64,000 bases of DNA from Vibrio echinoideorum (GCF_024347455.1 NZ_AP025483.1:806001-870000); one strand, 5' to 3'; counted from the first letter of the stretch, positions 7,714-17,450 are shown. Notes: generated by a model from the sequence alone, not told the origin. Numbers and translations are program-made.

Positions 7714-8754
7714 TTATTGAGCTTTTGCCGCTTGTTGTAACTCAACAAGTGCGTTGGCGAGTTCTGGTGATGGGTTCGAGTTCAATAGCGGTAAAAATAC
7801 CATTCTTAACGCTGGAATCATCACTAAATCAGCAAATAATTGATTGAATAGGTTTTGATTGCCTGTTTGTGCGAGACGCAGCAAGAATTGCTCAGCAATG
7901 ACCGGATCTTGTAAGGCGCTCCAACTGCGGCCTGCTATACCAATCAACACCTCTTGGTGGCTTAAGCGTGGACTAGCCAAAATTTTGTTAATCACGGCAT
8001 TCGTTGTACTTTGCTTTGCGCCAGAAAGGGCACGTATCAATGCTGAAAGTAAGAACAGATCTGGCTCTTTACTTGTGATTTCATTCTCTGCCATTTCTTG
8101 TAATTGCTGAGCGAGCTTGTCATTGATTTGCGTATGCTCAAGCGCGCATAACGTTGCGTAAAGAGGTTCTGATGGCAGCTTATGAAGTGCTTTGCGAATC
8201 GCTACACCGTTTTGTTTGTGGCTTAAGCGAGCGCACATATCTGTGATGCCTTGAAGACCAACGGTTTTCCAGTTGTTCCAATCTAGCTCACCCGTGAAGT
8301 AATGTTGAGCGTGTTCATAGTATTGGCTGGTCGTAAGGTCTAATCCTGCTCTTACCTGGCTATGGAATACTGCCATTTTGTCTTCTGAAGGCTTGAAAGT
8401 GTATGGGTTGTTTGACAGCTTTTGTTGTTGCTCTTCGCTGATCTCGCCGTTCAAACGAGTGCCCATTGCTTCGATAACAAACTTTAAGAAATTACCAACA
8501 TCACCCTGATGTAATAGGCCTCTTTCATCGAGTTTGAATTTTAGGAACCAAATCCACGGCTGCTTGTGTTCATTCCAGTAGCTAATCGCTAAGTGAGCCT
8601 GTTTCTGCAGTGGGAATGGGTATGGCTGTTTCCCTTGCTCAACATCAGAGAATAGGGTGTTGTCGATTTTCTGGATACGGCGACCGAGGTCGTAGATATC
8701 GTATTGGCAAGCGCTATTTTTCAGCAACTGAGTGAGCGTGTGAATCGTTTCCAT
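7714..8754 (-). CDS. DUF3549-family protein
   Basis: 346 residues, no signal peptide or membrane segment, so probably cytoplasmic. The opening IHTLTQLLKNSACQYDIYDLGRRIQKID and the segment PFPLQKQAHLAISYWNEHKQPWIWFLKFKLDERGLL are the conserved core of DUF3549, a Vibrio/Shewanella-type family. The C-terminal two thirds is alpha-helical and leucine/alanine-rich, suggestive of a helical-repeat scaffold. The function is unknown. It is divergent from yqcC-truC (86 bases apart) and upstream of DUF3301 on the same strand, 57 bases away. Confidence 0.8.
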   Translation of the reverse strand: METIHTLTQLLKNSACQYDIYDLGRRIQKIDNTLFSDVEQGKQPYPFPLQKQAHLAISYWNEHKQPWIWFLKFKLDERGLLHQGDVGNFLKFVIEAMGTRLNGEISEEQQQKLSNNPYTFKPSEDKMAVFHSQVRAGLDLTTSQYYEHAQHYFTGELDWNNWKTVGLQGITDMCARLSHKQNGVAIRKALHKLPSEPLYATLCALEHTQINDKLAQQLQEMAENEITSKEPDLFLLSALIRALSGAKQSTTNAVINKILASPRLSHQEVLIGIAGRSWSALQDPVIAEQFLLRLAQTGNQNLFNQLFADLVMIPALRMVFLPLLNSNPSPELANALVELQQAAKAQ

Positions 8755-8840
8755 AGTAATAAGCTCCTAACTTTCTTTCCTCAATAGATGGTACTCTATG
8801 CCCCAATTTCAAGGTCACTAGATAAATAACTTGGTGAAAA

Positions 8841-9155
8841 ATGACAGTTGCCACAAAGTTACCTCTTTTACTTCAACAATTAGAACGACAAATGCGCCAG
8901 TGTTCTTTATGGAGCAGTTCTCCTCCATCGGAAGAAGCGTTGGCGAGCGTTGAACCTTTTGCTATTGATTTGTTACCACCTGAAGAGTGGTTGCAGTGGA
9001 TCTTTATCGTTAAGATCAACGCAATGATGGATGCGCAAATGAATTTACCAAAAGGTTTTGCTATCTATCCTTATTTTAGTGAAGTGTGGAAAAATGAGGC
9101 AGACAAAGCCGAATTGCTAGTGACAATTCAGAGCATTGATGAGGTATGTGCGTAA
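8841..9155 (+). CDS. yqcC: YqcC-family protein
   Basis: 104 residues of the YqcC (DUF446) family. Typical features are LLLQQLERQMRQCSLWSSSPPSEEALASVEPFAIDLLPPEEWLQWIFIVKINAMMD, in which the PF-x-x-D and EWLQWIF motifs are conserved. The structure of such proteins is a helical bundle; the function is not established. As in E. coli it is followed directly by truC: its TAA overlaps the truC ATG by one base, so expression is coupled. This constant linkage hints at a role near tRNA modification, but that is inference. Confidence 0.88.
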   Translation: MTVATKLPLLLQQLERQMRQCSLWSSSPPSEEALASVEPFAIDLLPPEEWLQWIFIVKINAMMDAQMNLPKGFAIYPYFSEVWKNEADKAELLVTIQSIDEVCA

Positions 9156-9904
9156 TGCTAGAGATCATTTATCAAGATGAGTATTTTGTCGCAGTGAACA
9201 AGCCTGCGGGCATGTTGGTCCATCGCTCATGGTTGGATAAACATGAGACACAATTTGTGATGCAAACACTGCGTGACCAAATTGGTCAGCACGTATTTCC
9301 ACTGCACCGTTTAGATCGCCCAACATCCGGTGTGTTGGTGTTTGCGTTGTCGAGCGAGGTTGCTTCACAGGTGATGCCGATGTTCGCGAACCATGAGATG
9401 CAAAAAACATATCATGCGATTGTTCGTGGCTGGATAGAAGAGGGTGACACTTTAGATTACGCACTCAAGGTAGAGCTAGATAAGATTGCAGACAAATTTG
9501 CAAAAGAAGATAAAGAACCACAAGAAGCGGTAACCGTTTACGAGCCGCTAGCAAAAGTTGAAGTGCCATACTCAACAGGCCGTTTTCCTACCAGTCGCTA
9601 CTGTTTGGTTGAGATGATGCCAAAGACAGGGCGAAAACATCAATTACGTCGCCATATGGCACACCTAAGACACCCTATCGTTGGTGATACTTCACATGGT
9701 GACGGCAAACACAATCGACTGTTCCGTGATGATTTAGACTCGCACCGTCTGTTATTGCACGCCTCTGAGTTGCGCTTCATCCACCCTTTTACAAAAAAAG
9801 AGTTAGTGATGAAGGCTAACCTAGATGAAACGTGGTTAAGATTATTTGAAACCTTTGAGTGGAATATAGATTTACTTAATGCTGAATTTCGCTGTTTCAA
9901 GTAA
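9155..9904 (+). CDS. truC: tRNA pseudouridine(65) synthase TruC
   Basis: 249 residues from the ATG at 9155. It converts uridine 65 in the T stem of some tRNAs to pseudouridine. It belongs to the RluA-type synthases, with the catalytic motif HRLDRPTSGVLVFA (about residues 51-64), whose aspartate is the nucleophile. KPAGMLVHRS precedes it and PKTGRKHQLRRHMAHLRHPIVGD follows. I chose this start rather than one three codons earlier because the one-base overlap with yqcC (TAATG) is the usual arrangement and the TruC family starts MLEIIYQDEYFVAVNKP. It is followed by a strong hairpin. Confidence 0.95.
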   Translation: MLEIIYQDEYFVAVNKPAGMLVHRSWLDKHETQFVMQTLRDQIGQHVFPLHRLDRPTSGVLVFALSSEVASQVMPMFANHEMQKTYHAIVRGWIEEGDTLDYALKVELDKIADKFAKEDKEPQEAVTVYEPLAKVEVPYSTGRFPTSRYCLVEMMPKTGRKHQLRRHMAHLRHPIVGDTSHGDGKHNRLFRDDLDSHRLLLHASELRFIHPFTKKELVMKANLDETWLRLFETFEWNIDLLNAEFRCFK

Positions 9905-9928
9905 GAGATCAAAATAGAAAGTAGAACA

Positions 9929-9964
9929 AAAAAAAAGGGCTGATAGTGATATCAGCCCTTTTTT
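9929..9964. terminator. Bidirectional intrinsic terminator between truC and yaeH
   Basis: aagggctgat pairs with atcagccctt around a six-base loop, flanked by A-run and T-run, so it can end both convergent transcripts. Confidence 0.88.
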
Positions 9965-10025
9965 GATTTCTGTGCAATTTGAATGAAATAGCTAGAATTT
10001 AATAGCGATTTCGTTTATCGCAGGA

Positions 10026-10409
10026 TCATTTCAGCTTTGCTAGATCCGCTTCGATCTCGGAGATCTTGCTCGAAACCACTTTCTCTAAGTGGCGCAAGTC
10101 GGTGAGGATCTTCTGCTTCACATCCACCTCAGTGGTTGGCGTAGGTTTGGTAATCTTATTTAGCTCATCAATCACAAGAGTGAGGTTGCGGTTTATCTCA
10201 GTCACTTCTTTGTATTGATTATTGCCACCACTAACAAGCACACTTTTCACTTGTCGTGGGTACTTGAACTTGACGCTTTTCGCGAACAATTCGCCTTTCT
10301 GTTTACGAAAGTAAATCTTGAGAATATCTTTATGTGCTTCTTGGCGAAGGGAGTAACGTTCAATCTGTTTAGGTTCGTGGATACCTAAGCCAGTGAGGTT
10401 TGGATACAT
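10026..10409 (-). CDS. yaeH: YaeH, UPF0325 (DUF3461) family protein
   Basis: 127 residues, nearly collinear with E. coli YaeH (128). It starts [25 protein letters not shown], contains [26 protein letters not shown], and ends with a helical [24 protein letters not shown] coiled coil. The function is unknown. It lies 239 bases downstream of glnD on the same strand. In E. coli dapD is beside glnD and yaeH is close by, so the neighbourhood is partly kept, with dapD missing here. Confidence 0.93.
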   Translation of the reverse strand: MYPNLTGLGIHEPKQIERYSLRQEAHKDILKIYFRKQKGELFAKSVKFKYPRQVKSVLVSGGNNQYKEVTEINRNLTLVIDELNKITKPTPTTEVDVKQKILTDLRHLEKVVSSKISEIEADLAKLK

Positions 10410-10648
10410 AAGCGACCTCTAGTTTATGAATGTAATACTTTTATGTAATTGACTTAATCAATGTAGCAGCCTAATGACGAGCTAGATAGTTGATATATGG
10501 GAATTGATTGTAAGTTGTGGGCAAGATCGCTCTCTATCTTTACCCACACTTACTCGGCTATTAAACCTGTTATATAAGGTCAAACTTATTTTCTAGATCT
10601 GAATGTATTTCCCTGATCTAAATTGATTTCTATCGCCAAATCCTTTTT

Positions 10649-13270
10649 CTAGGGCGCGAGTTCAGAAACATGCTCAGTTAACCTTTCTCTTAACGCTTGT
10701 TCCTGTTCCTCTGAAAGCCTTCCTCCAGCTTCACTGGTTAGAATAAATAAATCTTCTGCACGTTCACCTATGGTGGTGATTTTCGCACCATGTAAATTAA
10801 TGTCCAATTCAGCAAAGGTCGCACCTACTTGAGCCAGCAGCCCCGGTGTGTCGAGCGCTCTTAACTCCATCAAGGTGCGTTTTTTACTCTTGGTTGGTAG
10901 AAATTCAACCAAAGTCTTCACTTTGAAATGCTGTAAGTTACGAGGTGTGCGACGTGTTTTGATCTTAGTTGGGCGACCATCGGCTAGAACATGGGTCAGG
11001 TGTTTGGCGACGGCTTTATGCCTTGCTTCATCAATCGCTTTACCATGTTGGTCTAGAACAATAAAAGTATCCAAAACATGTCCGTCTTTACTGACCATCA
11101 CCTGCGCATCATGAACGTTAAAGTTACGTCGATCGAGTTCGGCAACCACAGTCGCGAACAGTGCGGCTTGGTCTTTACAGTAAACAAAGACTTCAGTACC
11201 GCCACGAGTGGCTTTCTTACTGATCAGTACTAAAGGTTGGCTTGGGTCTTCTAAGCGAAGCAGATGTTCACAATGCCAAGCAATTTGCTTGTGTGTATGA
11301 CGTAAGAAGTAGTCAGCTTTGAAACGCTGCCAAAGCACTTCAATTTCACGCGCAGTGAAGCCTTCTTTACGTAGCAATGCTGAGGCCATTTGTTGGTTGT
11401 GGCGAATACGGTCTCTTACATCGACCGGGTTTTCTAAACCACGGCGCAGTGCTCTTTGTGTTGAATGAAACAATTCAGCCAACAAAGTGCGCTTCCAGCT
11501 GTTCCATAGTTCAGGGTTGGTTGCACAAATGTCTGCAACGGTTAGGCAAACGAGCAGCTCCAACGACTCTTCATCGCGAACTTTCTTGGCGAATTCGGTG
11601 ATCACTTCTGGGTCATGGATATCACGGCGCTGAGCGGTAACAGACATTAACAGGTGATTTTGTACCAACCATGATACTTGTTTGGCTTCTGGTTTCGATA
11701 ATCCATGCTCAATACAGAAAGAGTAAGCCTCGACGGCGCCAATTTCTGAGTGGTCTCCACCACGGCCTTTACCGATGTCATGAAAGATAGCCGCAAGAAT
11801 CAGTAATTCTTTCTTCTGAACGCGTGGATACACTTCACAACAAATAGGGTGTTTGTCGTGGTTTTCTATTTGGCCGAAACGGTTAATATGCTTGAGAAGA
11901 CGAATACTGTGCTCATCAACGGTGTAAGCGTGGAAAAGGTCAAATTGCATCTGACCAACAATTTGGCTCCACTGCGGCAAATACGCTGATAGCACGCCTA
12001 ACTTGTGCATCAAGCTAAAGGCTTTGTGCAGAGCATTCGGGTGGCGAACCAGTGCCATGAATTTGTCACGTGCTTCAGGGATGGTATGCAGGAAGCGGTT
12101 TAATCGGCGACGTGCCGTACGCAGTTGTCGCAAGGTTGGTGGGCTGACCCCTTCGATGGAAGAGTCGTTAGCGATATGGATAAACATATCGAGAATTGTT
12201 TCCGGACGAGCTTGGAATAGGGCGGGCTTACGGGCTTCGATCAGTGAACCTCGACGCTGGAAGTCGTTATCGAGAATTTCCGCTTCTTGCGTCTCACCGC
12301 CATTGATGATCGCTTGATCAAACAACTTAAGCAGCATCTTATTGAGCTCTGCTACGCGACGAAGTGTTCGGTAGAATTCCTTCATCATCATTTCAACGCC
12401 ACGGTTTCCTTCACCGGTATAACCTAGATGTTCGGCGACTTGAGCTTGGTGTGCGAACGTTAAACGGTTGTCGTAACGGCGCAGTTCAATATGCAATGCA
12501 AAGCGAACACGCCATAGGAAATCTTGGCATTCAACTAACTCACGATACTCGGCATCGGTAAGAAAGCCGTACTTACTCATCTCTAGTAAAGATGTCGCAC
12601 CGAAGTGTCGACGTGCTACCCAGCTTAACGTGTGGATGTCTCGTAAGCCGCCAGGGGTTGATTTGATATCAGGTTCTAGATTGTAAGTGGTGTCGTGGTA
12701 GCGAGCATGACGCTCTCTTTGTTCTTGAATCTTAGCTTTGTAGAAGGTCTCACTTGGCCAAAATGAATCAGAATGGATTTTTAGCTTAAGTTCTTGAAAG
12801 GTGTCTTCGCTGCCACACAATAAGCGTGACTCTTGCAGGTTAGTGGCAACGGTTAAATCATCGGTGCCGATATCAAGACACTCTGCAATGGTACGCACGG
12901 CGTGACCAACTTCGAGTTTCAAGTCCCAGAGTAGGGTAATGAATTGACTGACCTTTTCGCCTAGTGCTGGTGGTAGTGTTTTTTGCGAGACGATTAAAAT
13001 ATCAATGTCAGATAGAGGATGAAGCTCACCTCGACCATAACCACCTACCGCGACAAGGGCAATATGAGGCAGTTTGTTGAATCCTAAGTGCTCCCATAAT
13101 CGATTGAGAAGTAAGTCCATGTATTCGGACCGCAGCAGTACCAGGTCGGTAACTGGGTGATGATTCAGAAATTCACTTTTTTGATACTGCGTGAAGATTT
13201 CGAGCTGATTTTTTAATTCGCAGATTTCAATTTGTTCGTCATTGAACGTAAGAGGGCATTGATAAGGCAT
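10649..13270 (-). CDS. glnD: [Protein-PII] uridylyltransferase / uridylyl-removing enzyme GlnD
   Basis: 873 residues, the usual GlnD length. It senses glutamine and adds or removes UMP on the PII protein, thereby controlling glutamine synthetase and NtrB. Domains in order: nucleotidyltransferase with VGGYGRGELHPLSDIDILI (about residues 75-93, catalytic D88 and D90); a helical linker with PGGLRDIHTLSWVARR; an HD hydrolase domain with FHDIGKGRGGDHSEIG near residue 495; and two C-terminal ACT domains (about residues 690-770 and 800-870) that bind glutamine. Its substrate GlnB is encoded in this same window at 36.3 kb. It follows map on the minus strand but a terminator separates them. Confidence 0.98.
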   Translation of the reverse strand: MPYQCPLTFNDEQIEICELKNQLEIFTQYQKSEFLNHHPVTDLVLLRSEYMDLLLNRLWEHLGFNKLPHIALVAVGGYGRGELHPLSDIDILIVSQKTLPPALGEKVSQFITLLWDLKLEVGHAVRTIAECLDIGTDDLTVATNLQESRLLCGSEDTFQELKLKIHSDSFWPSETFYKAKIQEQRERHARYHDTTYNLEPDIKSTPGGLRDIHTLSWVARRHFGATSLLEMSKYGFLTDAEYRELVECQDFLWRVRFALHIELRRYDNRLTFAHQAQVAEHLGYTGEGNRGVEMMMKEFYRTLRRVAELNKMLLKLFDQAIINGGETQEAEILDNDFQRRGSLIEARKPALFQARPETILDMFIHIANDSSIEGVSPPTLRQLRTARRRLNRFLHTIPEARDKFMALVRHPNALHKAFSLMHKLGVLSAYLPQWSQIVGQMQFDLFHAYTVDEHSIRLLKHINRFGQIENHDKHPICCEVYPRVQKKELLILAAIFHDIGKGRGGDHSEIGAVEAYSFCIEHGLSKPEAKQVSWLVQNHLLMSVTAQRRDIHDPEVITEFAKKVRDEESLELLVCLTVADICATNPELWNSWKRTLLAELFHSTQRALRRGLENPVDVRDRIRHNQQMASALLRKEGFTAREIEVLWQRFKADYFLRHTHKQIAWHCEHLLRLEDPSQPLVLISKKATRGGTEVFVYCKDQAALFATVVAELDRRNFNVHDAQVMVSKDGHVLDTFIVLDQHGKAIDEARHKAVAKHLTHVLADGRPTKIKTRRTPRNLQHFKVKTLVEFLPTKSKKRTLMELRALDTPGLLAQVGATFAELDINLHGAKITTIGERAEDLFILTSEAGGRLSEEQEQALRERLTEHVSELAP

Positions 13271-13349
13271 AGTCTGCTATCCGTGCAAGCAAATGAGAAT
13301 AGTAAACAATTTAACAGATGCTGATGGAAAATCGAAATTGAGCAGATAA

Positions 13350-13381
13350 AAAAATATCCTCGACAATGCGAGGATATTTTT
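13350..13381 (-). terminator. Intrinsic terminator after map
   Basis: A 13-base-pair stem (aaaaatatcctcg with cgaggatattttt) around a six-base loop, between map and glnD on the minus strand. Confidence 0.82.
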
Positions 13382-13409
13382 AAAAGGCTGATGCGTTCAG
13401 TTTGATGAA

Positions 13410-14288
13410 CTAAGCGTTCTTCATGATACGTGGAATAGTATCATCGCTGCGCAGGGTTAGTACTTCACAACCAGTATCGGTAACAACCAATGTGTGTTCC
13501 CATTGTGCAGAGTTCTTGCTGTCTGCTGTGTATACTGTCCAGCTATCTTCGTCATCTAGACGACAGCCAAACTTACCAGCGTTGATCATTGGCTCAATAG
13601 TGAAACACATTCCCGATTTTAGCACTGTGCGGTCGTTGTTCTTGTAGTGTACGACTTGTGGATCTTCGTGGAACTCAGAACCAATGCCGTGGCCACAGTA
13701 ATCTTTTACAATCGAGAACTTAGCGCGTGGGTTGTTCTTGTTGTTTGTCTTGATGTACTTCTCGATAGCAGTACCGATCTGACCAAGTTGAACCCCAGGC
13801 TTAACTTGACGCATACCTTCGTAAAGTGCTTCTTGAGCAACCATACATAGACGCTTGTTTGCAGGTGAAACTTCACCAACAAGGAACATCTTAGAAGTGT
13901 CACCGTGGTAACCTTGTGGGCGAACGCTTAGGTCTGCGTTTTCGTCATCAGGAACAATCACAGTGATATCAACATTCAGAATGTCGCCGTCTTTTAGTAC
14001 TGCAGGTTTGAATTGACCTGTGCTGCCAGTCTCATCTTGTGATGCTGGAATACCATGACACACGATGTGGTTGATAGACGTACAGATTGACTTAGGGAAA
14101 CCGTGGTAATCAAGTGGTGCTGAATATGCGCCTCTTTCTAGAGCGTACTCGTGACAGATTTTGTTCAGTTCTTCTGTCGTTGTACCTACTTGGATGTGAG
14201 GTTCAATCATCTCTAGAATTTCAGAAGCCAGCTTGCCGGCAACGCGCATTTTTTCAATTTCTTCAGCAGTTTTAATTTTTACAGCCAT
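13410..14288 (-). CDS. map: Type I methionine aminopeptidase
   Basis: 292 residues from the ATG at 14288 (MAVKIKTAEEIEKMRVAGKLASEIL), the standard MetAP opening. An upstream frame extension of 31 codons is not credible. It removes the initiator methionine from nascent proteins. The metal ligands of the pita-bread fold are visible in NVDITV, HGDTSKMF, GHGIGSEFHEDPQV, CFTIEPM and WEHTLVV. The protein is about 28 residues longer than E. coli Map (264). The extra residues lie in a segment after the first metal ligand (VPDDENADLSVRPQG), near TNNKNNPRAKF, and in the DSWTVYTADSKNSAQ loop. It is divergent from rpsB, as in E. coli. Confidence 0.97.
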   Translation of the reverse strand: MAVKIKTAEEIEKMRVAGKLASEILEMIEPHIQVGTTTEELNKICHEYALERGAYSAPLDYHGFPKSICTSINHIVCHGIPASQDETGSTGQFKPAVLKDGDILNVDITVIVPDDENADLSVRPQGYHGDTSKMFLVGEVSPANKRLCMVAQEALYEGMRQVKPGVQLGQIGTAIEKYIKTNNKNNPRAKFSIVKDYCGHGIGSEFHEDPQVVHYKNNDRTVLKSGMCFTIEPMINAGKFGCRLDDEDSWTVYTADSKNSAQWEHTLVVTDTGCEVLTLRSDDTIPRIMKNA

Positions 14289-14518
14289 TGCATATCTCTT
14301 AATTTGGTAGCACCTAAGTGTGCATATTGGGGCTATTCTATCAGTGCAGCATTTTAGCGCAACATTCCCATGTCCGTACAATGTTGGTGGATACTGCTCA
14401 ATCTGAGTAGATAATGTTCGGTTTAATGACGCAGACGCGATTTGAATAGGACACTATTTTATAGAGAAAATTCACCGCTAGGGATCAGTATAGCAGTCGC
14501 CATTTGTAGATTTTTTTC

Positions 14519-14548
14519 TAGCCATAGATAGACAAAATATGGTATAAA
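14519..14548 (+). promoter_or_regulatory. Putative stringent-type promoter of rpsB-tsf
   Basis: TATAAA at 14543-14548 is followed at once by the GC-rich stretch gcgcgccgg, the discriminator typical of ribosomal promoters under ppGpp control. The -35 (about 14519-14524) is weak. It leaves a leader of about 190 bases before rpsB. Confidence 0.5.
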
Positions 14549-14639
14549 GCGCGCCGGACATCAGGACTGTTTTCTCCATTTGGCGAAACAAGCTTTGTGT
14601 CTACTAACTTATTTCTTTAAATCACACACATTCCGACAC

Positions 14640-14746
14640 ATGTTCCGGGGTGCCTCAACAACACAGATAACGGCTGAAAAGTGGTTAGTTGTTAGGGGTC
14701 GGATTCATGGGGAGTGTGGAGGCCTAACCCCATAGAGGATTTTAAA
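14640..14746 (+). promoter_or_regulatory. rpsB leader (t44-type, S2 autoregulatory element)
   Basis: The conserved gammaproteobacterial rpsB leader. gttagg (14691-14696) can pair with cctaac (14723-14728), and atgggg (14707-14712) with ccccat (14728-14733). The two downstream partners abut and sit just before the ribosome-binding site AGAGGA (14734-14739), giving the pseudoknot-like fold known from Rfam t44/rpsB leaders. In E. coli S2 represses rpsB-tsf translation through this region. Exact 5' limit is not known. The rest of the 458-base map-rpsB gap holds the two divergent promoters and nothing else I recognise. Confidence 0.8.
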
Positions 14747-15481
14747 ATGGCAACTGTATCAATGCGCGATATGCTTAAAGCTGGTGTTCACTTCGGTCAC
14801 CAAACTCGTTACTGGAACCCAAAAATGAAGCCATTCATCTTTGGTGCTCGTAGCAAAGTTCATATCATCAACTTAGAAAAAACTGTACCAATGTTCAACG
14901 AAGCTCTAGCTGAAATTGCTAAAGTTGGCGAGAAGAAAGGTAAAGTTCTTTTTGTTGGTACTAAGCGTGCTGCATCTGAAGCTGTTAAAGAAGCTGCTAT
15001 CAACAGCAACCAGTTCTACGTTAACAACCGCTGGTTAGGCGGTATGCTAACGAACTACAAAACTGTTCGTCAGTCTATCAAGCGTCTGAAAGAACTTGAA
15101 GCGCAAGCTCAAGACGGTACTTTCGACAAGCTTACTAAGAAAGAAGCTCTAATGCGTACTCGCGAAATGGAGAAGCTAGAGAAATCTCTTGGTGGTATCA
15201 AGAACATGGGCGGCCTACCTGACGCTCTATTCGTAATCGATGCTGATCACGAACACATCGCAGTTAAAGAAGCTAACAACCTAGGTATCCCAGTTTACGC
15301 TGTAGTTGATACTAACTCTAACCCAGACGGCATTGACTTCATCATTCCTGGTAATGACGATGCAATCCGTGCAGTACAGCTTTACCTTAACGCTGCTGCT
15401 GACGCGGTTAAAGAAGGCCGTAACAAAGACGTTGTTATCGCTGCTGCTGCTGAAAAAGACGGTTTCGTAGAAGCTGAATAA
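14747..15481 (+). CDS. rpsB: 30S ribosomal protein S2
   Basis: 244 residues from the ATG at 14747, preceded by AGAGGA. An in-frame start 33 bases upstream would lie in the leader structure and is rejected. It is an essential small-subunit protein needed for S1 binding. Opening [33 protein letters not shown] and the later [19 protein letters not shown] are diagnostic. The C-terminal acidic helix is normal. Codon choice is strongly biased toward GGT, GCT and CTT/CTA codons, as expected for a highly expressed gene. It heads the rpsB-tsf operon, with an attenuator hairpin before tsf. Confidence 0.99.
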   Translation: MATVSMRDMLKAGVHFGHQTRYWNPKMKPFIFGARSKVHIINLEKTVPMFNEALAEIAKVGEKKGKVLFVGTKRAASEAVKEAAINSNQFYVNNRWLGGMLTNYKTVRQSIKRLKELEAQAQDGTFDKLTKKEALMRTREMEKLEKSLGGIKNMGGLPDALFVIDADHEHIAVKEANNLGIPVYAVVDTNSNPDGIDFIIPGNDDAIRAVQLYLNAAADAVKEGRNKDVVIAAAAEKDGFVEAE

Positions 15482-15557
15482 TAGCGGCTCTGAGCCATAT
15501 TTAGTTCATATTCAGGTGTCATATTGATATTTGAAGCAAGCTAAATACAGTCAATAT

Positions 15558-15587
15558 CAGGGGCCATTTAATGAGGCCCCTGTTTTT
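15558..15587 (+). terminator. Attenuator/terminator between rpsB and tsf
   Basis: caggggcc pairs with ggcccctg around a nine-base loop and is followed by six T. It probably lets only part of the transcripts reach tsf, which sets the S2 to EF-Ts ratio. Confidence 0.85.
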
Positions 15588-15619
15588 TATCTTTTTTAGA
15601 ATTAACTGAGGAATAGAGA

Positions 15620-16465
15620 ATGGCAACTGTAACTGCAGCTCTAGTTAAAGAACTTCGTGAACGCACAGCTGCGGGCATGATGGAATGTAAAAAAGCGCTT
15701 GTTGCTGCTGAAGGCGACATCGAGCTAGCAATTGAAAATATGCGTAAATCTGGCGCAGCGAAAGCAGCTAAAAAAGCTGGTAACGTTGCTGCAGAAGGCA
15801 CAATCGTTATTAAAGAAGACGCTGGCGTTGCTGCTCTTCTTGAAGTTAACTGCCAAACTGATTTCGTAGCTAAAGATGCAGGTTTCCTTGCATTCGCTAA
15901 CGAAGTTGCTGAAGCTGCTCTAGCAGAGCGTTTAGATATCGTTGCACTTCAAGCTAAGTTTGAAGACGCACGTATTGCGCTAGTAACTAAAATCGGTGAA
16001 AACATCAGCATCCGTCGCGTTGAGCTAATCGAAGGTGTTGCACTTGCTTCTTACCGTCACGGCGAGAAAATCGGTGTTGTTGTTGCTGGTGAAGGCGAAG
16101 CTGAAACGCTTAAGCACATCGCTATGCACGTTGCTGCTTCTAAGCCTGAGTACGTTAACCCATCTGACGTACCTGCTGACGTAGTAGAAAAAGAAAAAGC
16201 TGTTCAAGTTGAAATCGCTATGAACGAAGGCAAGCCTCAAGAGATCGCTGAGAAAATGGTTATCGGCCGTATGAAGAAATTCACGGGCGAAGTATCTCTT
16301 ACTGGTCAAGCTTTCATCATGGAACCTAAGAAAACTGTTGCTGACATTCTTAAAGAAAAAGGCGCATCAGTTACTACCTTCGTTCGTTTAGAAGTTGGTG
16401 AAGGTATCGAGAAAGCTGCTGAAATGAGCTTCGCAGACGAAGTTGCAGCGGTACAACAAGGTTAA
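15620..16465 (+). CDS. tsf: Elongation factor Ts
   Basis: 281 residues, about the length of E. coli EF-Ts (283). It exchanges GDP for GTP on EF-Tu. The N-terminal UBA-like domain reads [31 protein letters not shown]; the core contains the TDFVAKD motif that contacts EF-Tu (residues about 79-85). Two subdomains and the coiled-coil follow, ending in [28 protein letters not shown] is preceded by GAGGAA (15608-15613). It is followed by a terminator, which separates it from pyrH. Confidence 0.99.
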   Translation: MATVTAALVKELRERTAAGMMECKKALVAAEGDIELAIENMRKSGAAKAAKKAGNVAAEGTIVIKEDAGVAALLEVNCQTDFVAKDAGFLAFANEVAEAALAERLDIVALQAKFEDARIALVTKIGENISIRRVELIEGVALASYRHGEKIGVVVAGEGEAETLKHIAMHVAASKPEYVNPSDVPADVVEKEKAVQVEIAMNEGKPQEIAEKMVIGRMKKFTGEVSLTGQAFIMEPKKTVADILKEKGASVTTFVRLEVGEGIEKAAEMSFADEVAAVQQG

Positions 16466-16484
16466 TCCTTAGCGTATTGATTGA

Positions 16485-16516
16485 AAAAAGACCGTGGCAA
16501 ATGCTGCGGTCTTTTT
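16485..16516 (+). terminator. Intrinsic terminator after tsf
   Basis: aaaaagaccg pairs with cggtcttttt around a 12-base loop; the T-run is inside and after the right arm. Confidence 0.82.
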
Positions 16517-16620
16517 ATGAATAGTGAATTATTTTTGGCTTTAGCTGTTATGAATGCGAACTGAACTAATCAGTTTTTATCCATGACTGTTAATCATCAA
16601 CTCTTTGGAAGGTAAACTCC

Positions 16621-17352
16621 ATGACTACGAACCCTAAACCGGCGTATCAACGTATTCTGTTAAAACTTAGCGGCGAAGCACTACAAGGCGAAGAAGGTTT
16701 TGGTATTGACGCGACGGTCCTTGATCGTATGGCTCAAGAAGTAAAAGAATTGGTTGAACTAGGTGTTCAAGTAGGTGTTGTTATCGGTGGCGGTAACCTT
16801 TTCCGCGGTGCAGGTCTTGCTGAAGCAGGCATGAACCGCGTTGTTGGTGACCATATGGGTATGCTTGCAACGGTAATGAATGGCCTTGCAATGCGTGACG
16901 CTCTACACCGTGCTTACGTAAACGCACGTGTAATGTCAGCAATTCCTCTTAAAGGTGTGTGTGACGACTACAACTGGGCAGATGCAATCAGCCAACTACG
17001 TCAAGGTCGCGTTGTGATCTTCTCTGCTGGTACTGGTAACCCATTCTTTACAACGGATTCTGCTGCATGTCTACGTGGTATCGAAATCGAAGCTGACGTA
17101 GTTCTAAAAGCGACAAAAGTAGATGGTGTATTTACTGCAGACCCAGTAGCAAACCCAGACGCAGAGCTGTATGATACTTTGTCTTACAACACAATTCTTG
17201 AGAAAGAATTGAAAGTAATGGACTTGGCTGCATTTACGCTAGCACGTGATCACAAAATGCCAATCCGCGTATTTAACATGAATAAGCCAGGCGCATTGCG
17301 TCGCGTGGTTATGGGTGAAACTGAAGGTACATTAATCAGCGACGCTGACTAA
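16621..17352 (+). CDS. pyrH: Uridylate (UMP) kinase
   Basis: 243 residues. It phosphorylates UMP to UDP and belongs to the amino acid kinase fold, forming hexamers activated by GTP and inhibited by UTP. Visible motifs: [20 protein letters not shown] (ATP-binding start), [14 protein letters not shown] (about residues 52-65), [35 protein letters not shown] (UMP and ATP sites) and [23 protein letters not shown] is preceded by GGAAGG at 16606-16611. It lies between tsf and frr as in E. coli. Confidence 0.99.
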   Translation: MTTNPKPAYQRILLKLSGEALQGEEGFGIDATVLDRMAQEVKELVELGVQVGVVIGGGNLFRGAGLAEAGMNRVVGDHMGMLATVMNGLAMRDALHRAYVNARVMSAIPLKGVCDDYNWADAISQLRQGRVVIFSAGTGNPFFTTDSAACLRGIEIEADVVLKATKVDGVFTADPVANPDAELYDTLSYNTILEKELKVMDLAAFTLARDHKMPIRVFNMNKPGALRRVVMGETEGTLISDAD

Positions 17353-17450
17353 TTTTTCGGGCTTACTGAGGCTTCGTGCTTTGGTAAGCTTATCCTTATC
17401 ACTCCAAATAAAAAGCTTTCTTGAAGAAAGAACATAATCAAGGTGAAATT

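Noticed and set aside
14714..14746. In-frame upstream extension of rpsB
   Set aside because: It would run through the conserved leader structure and its ribosome-binding site; S2 proteins start at the later ATG.
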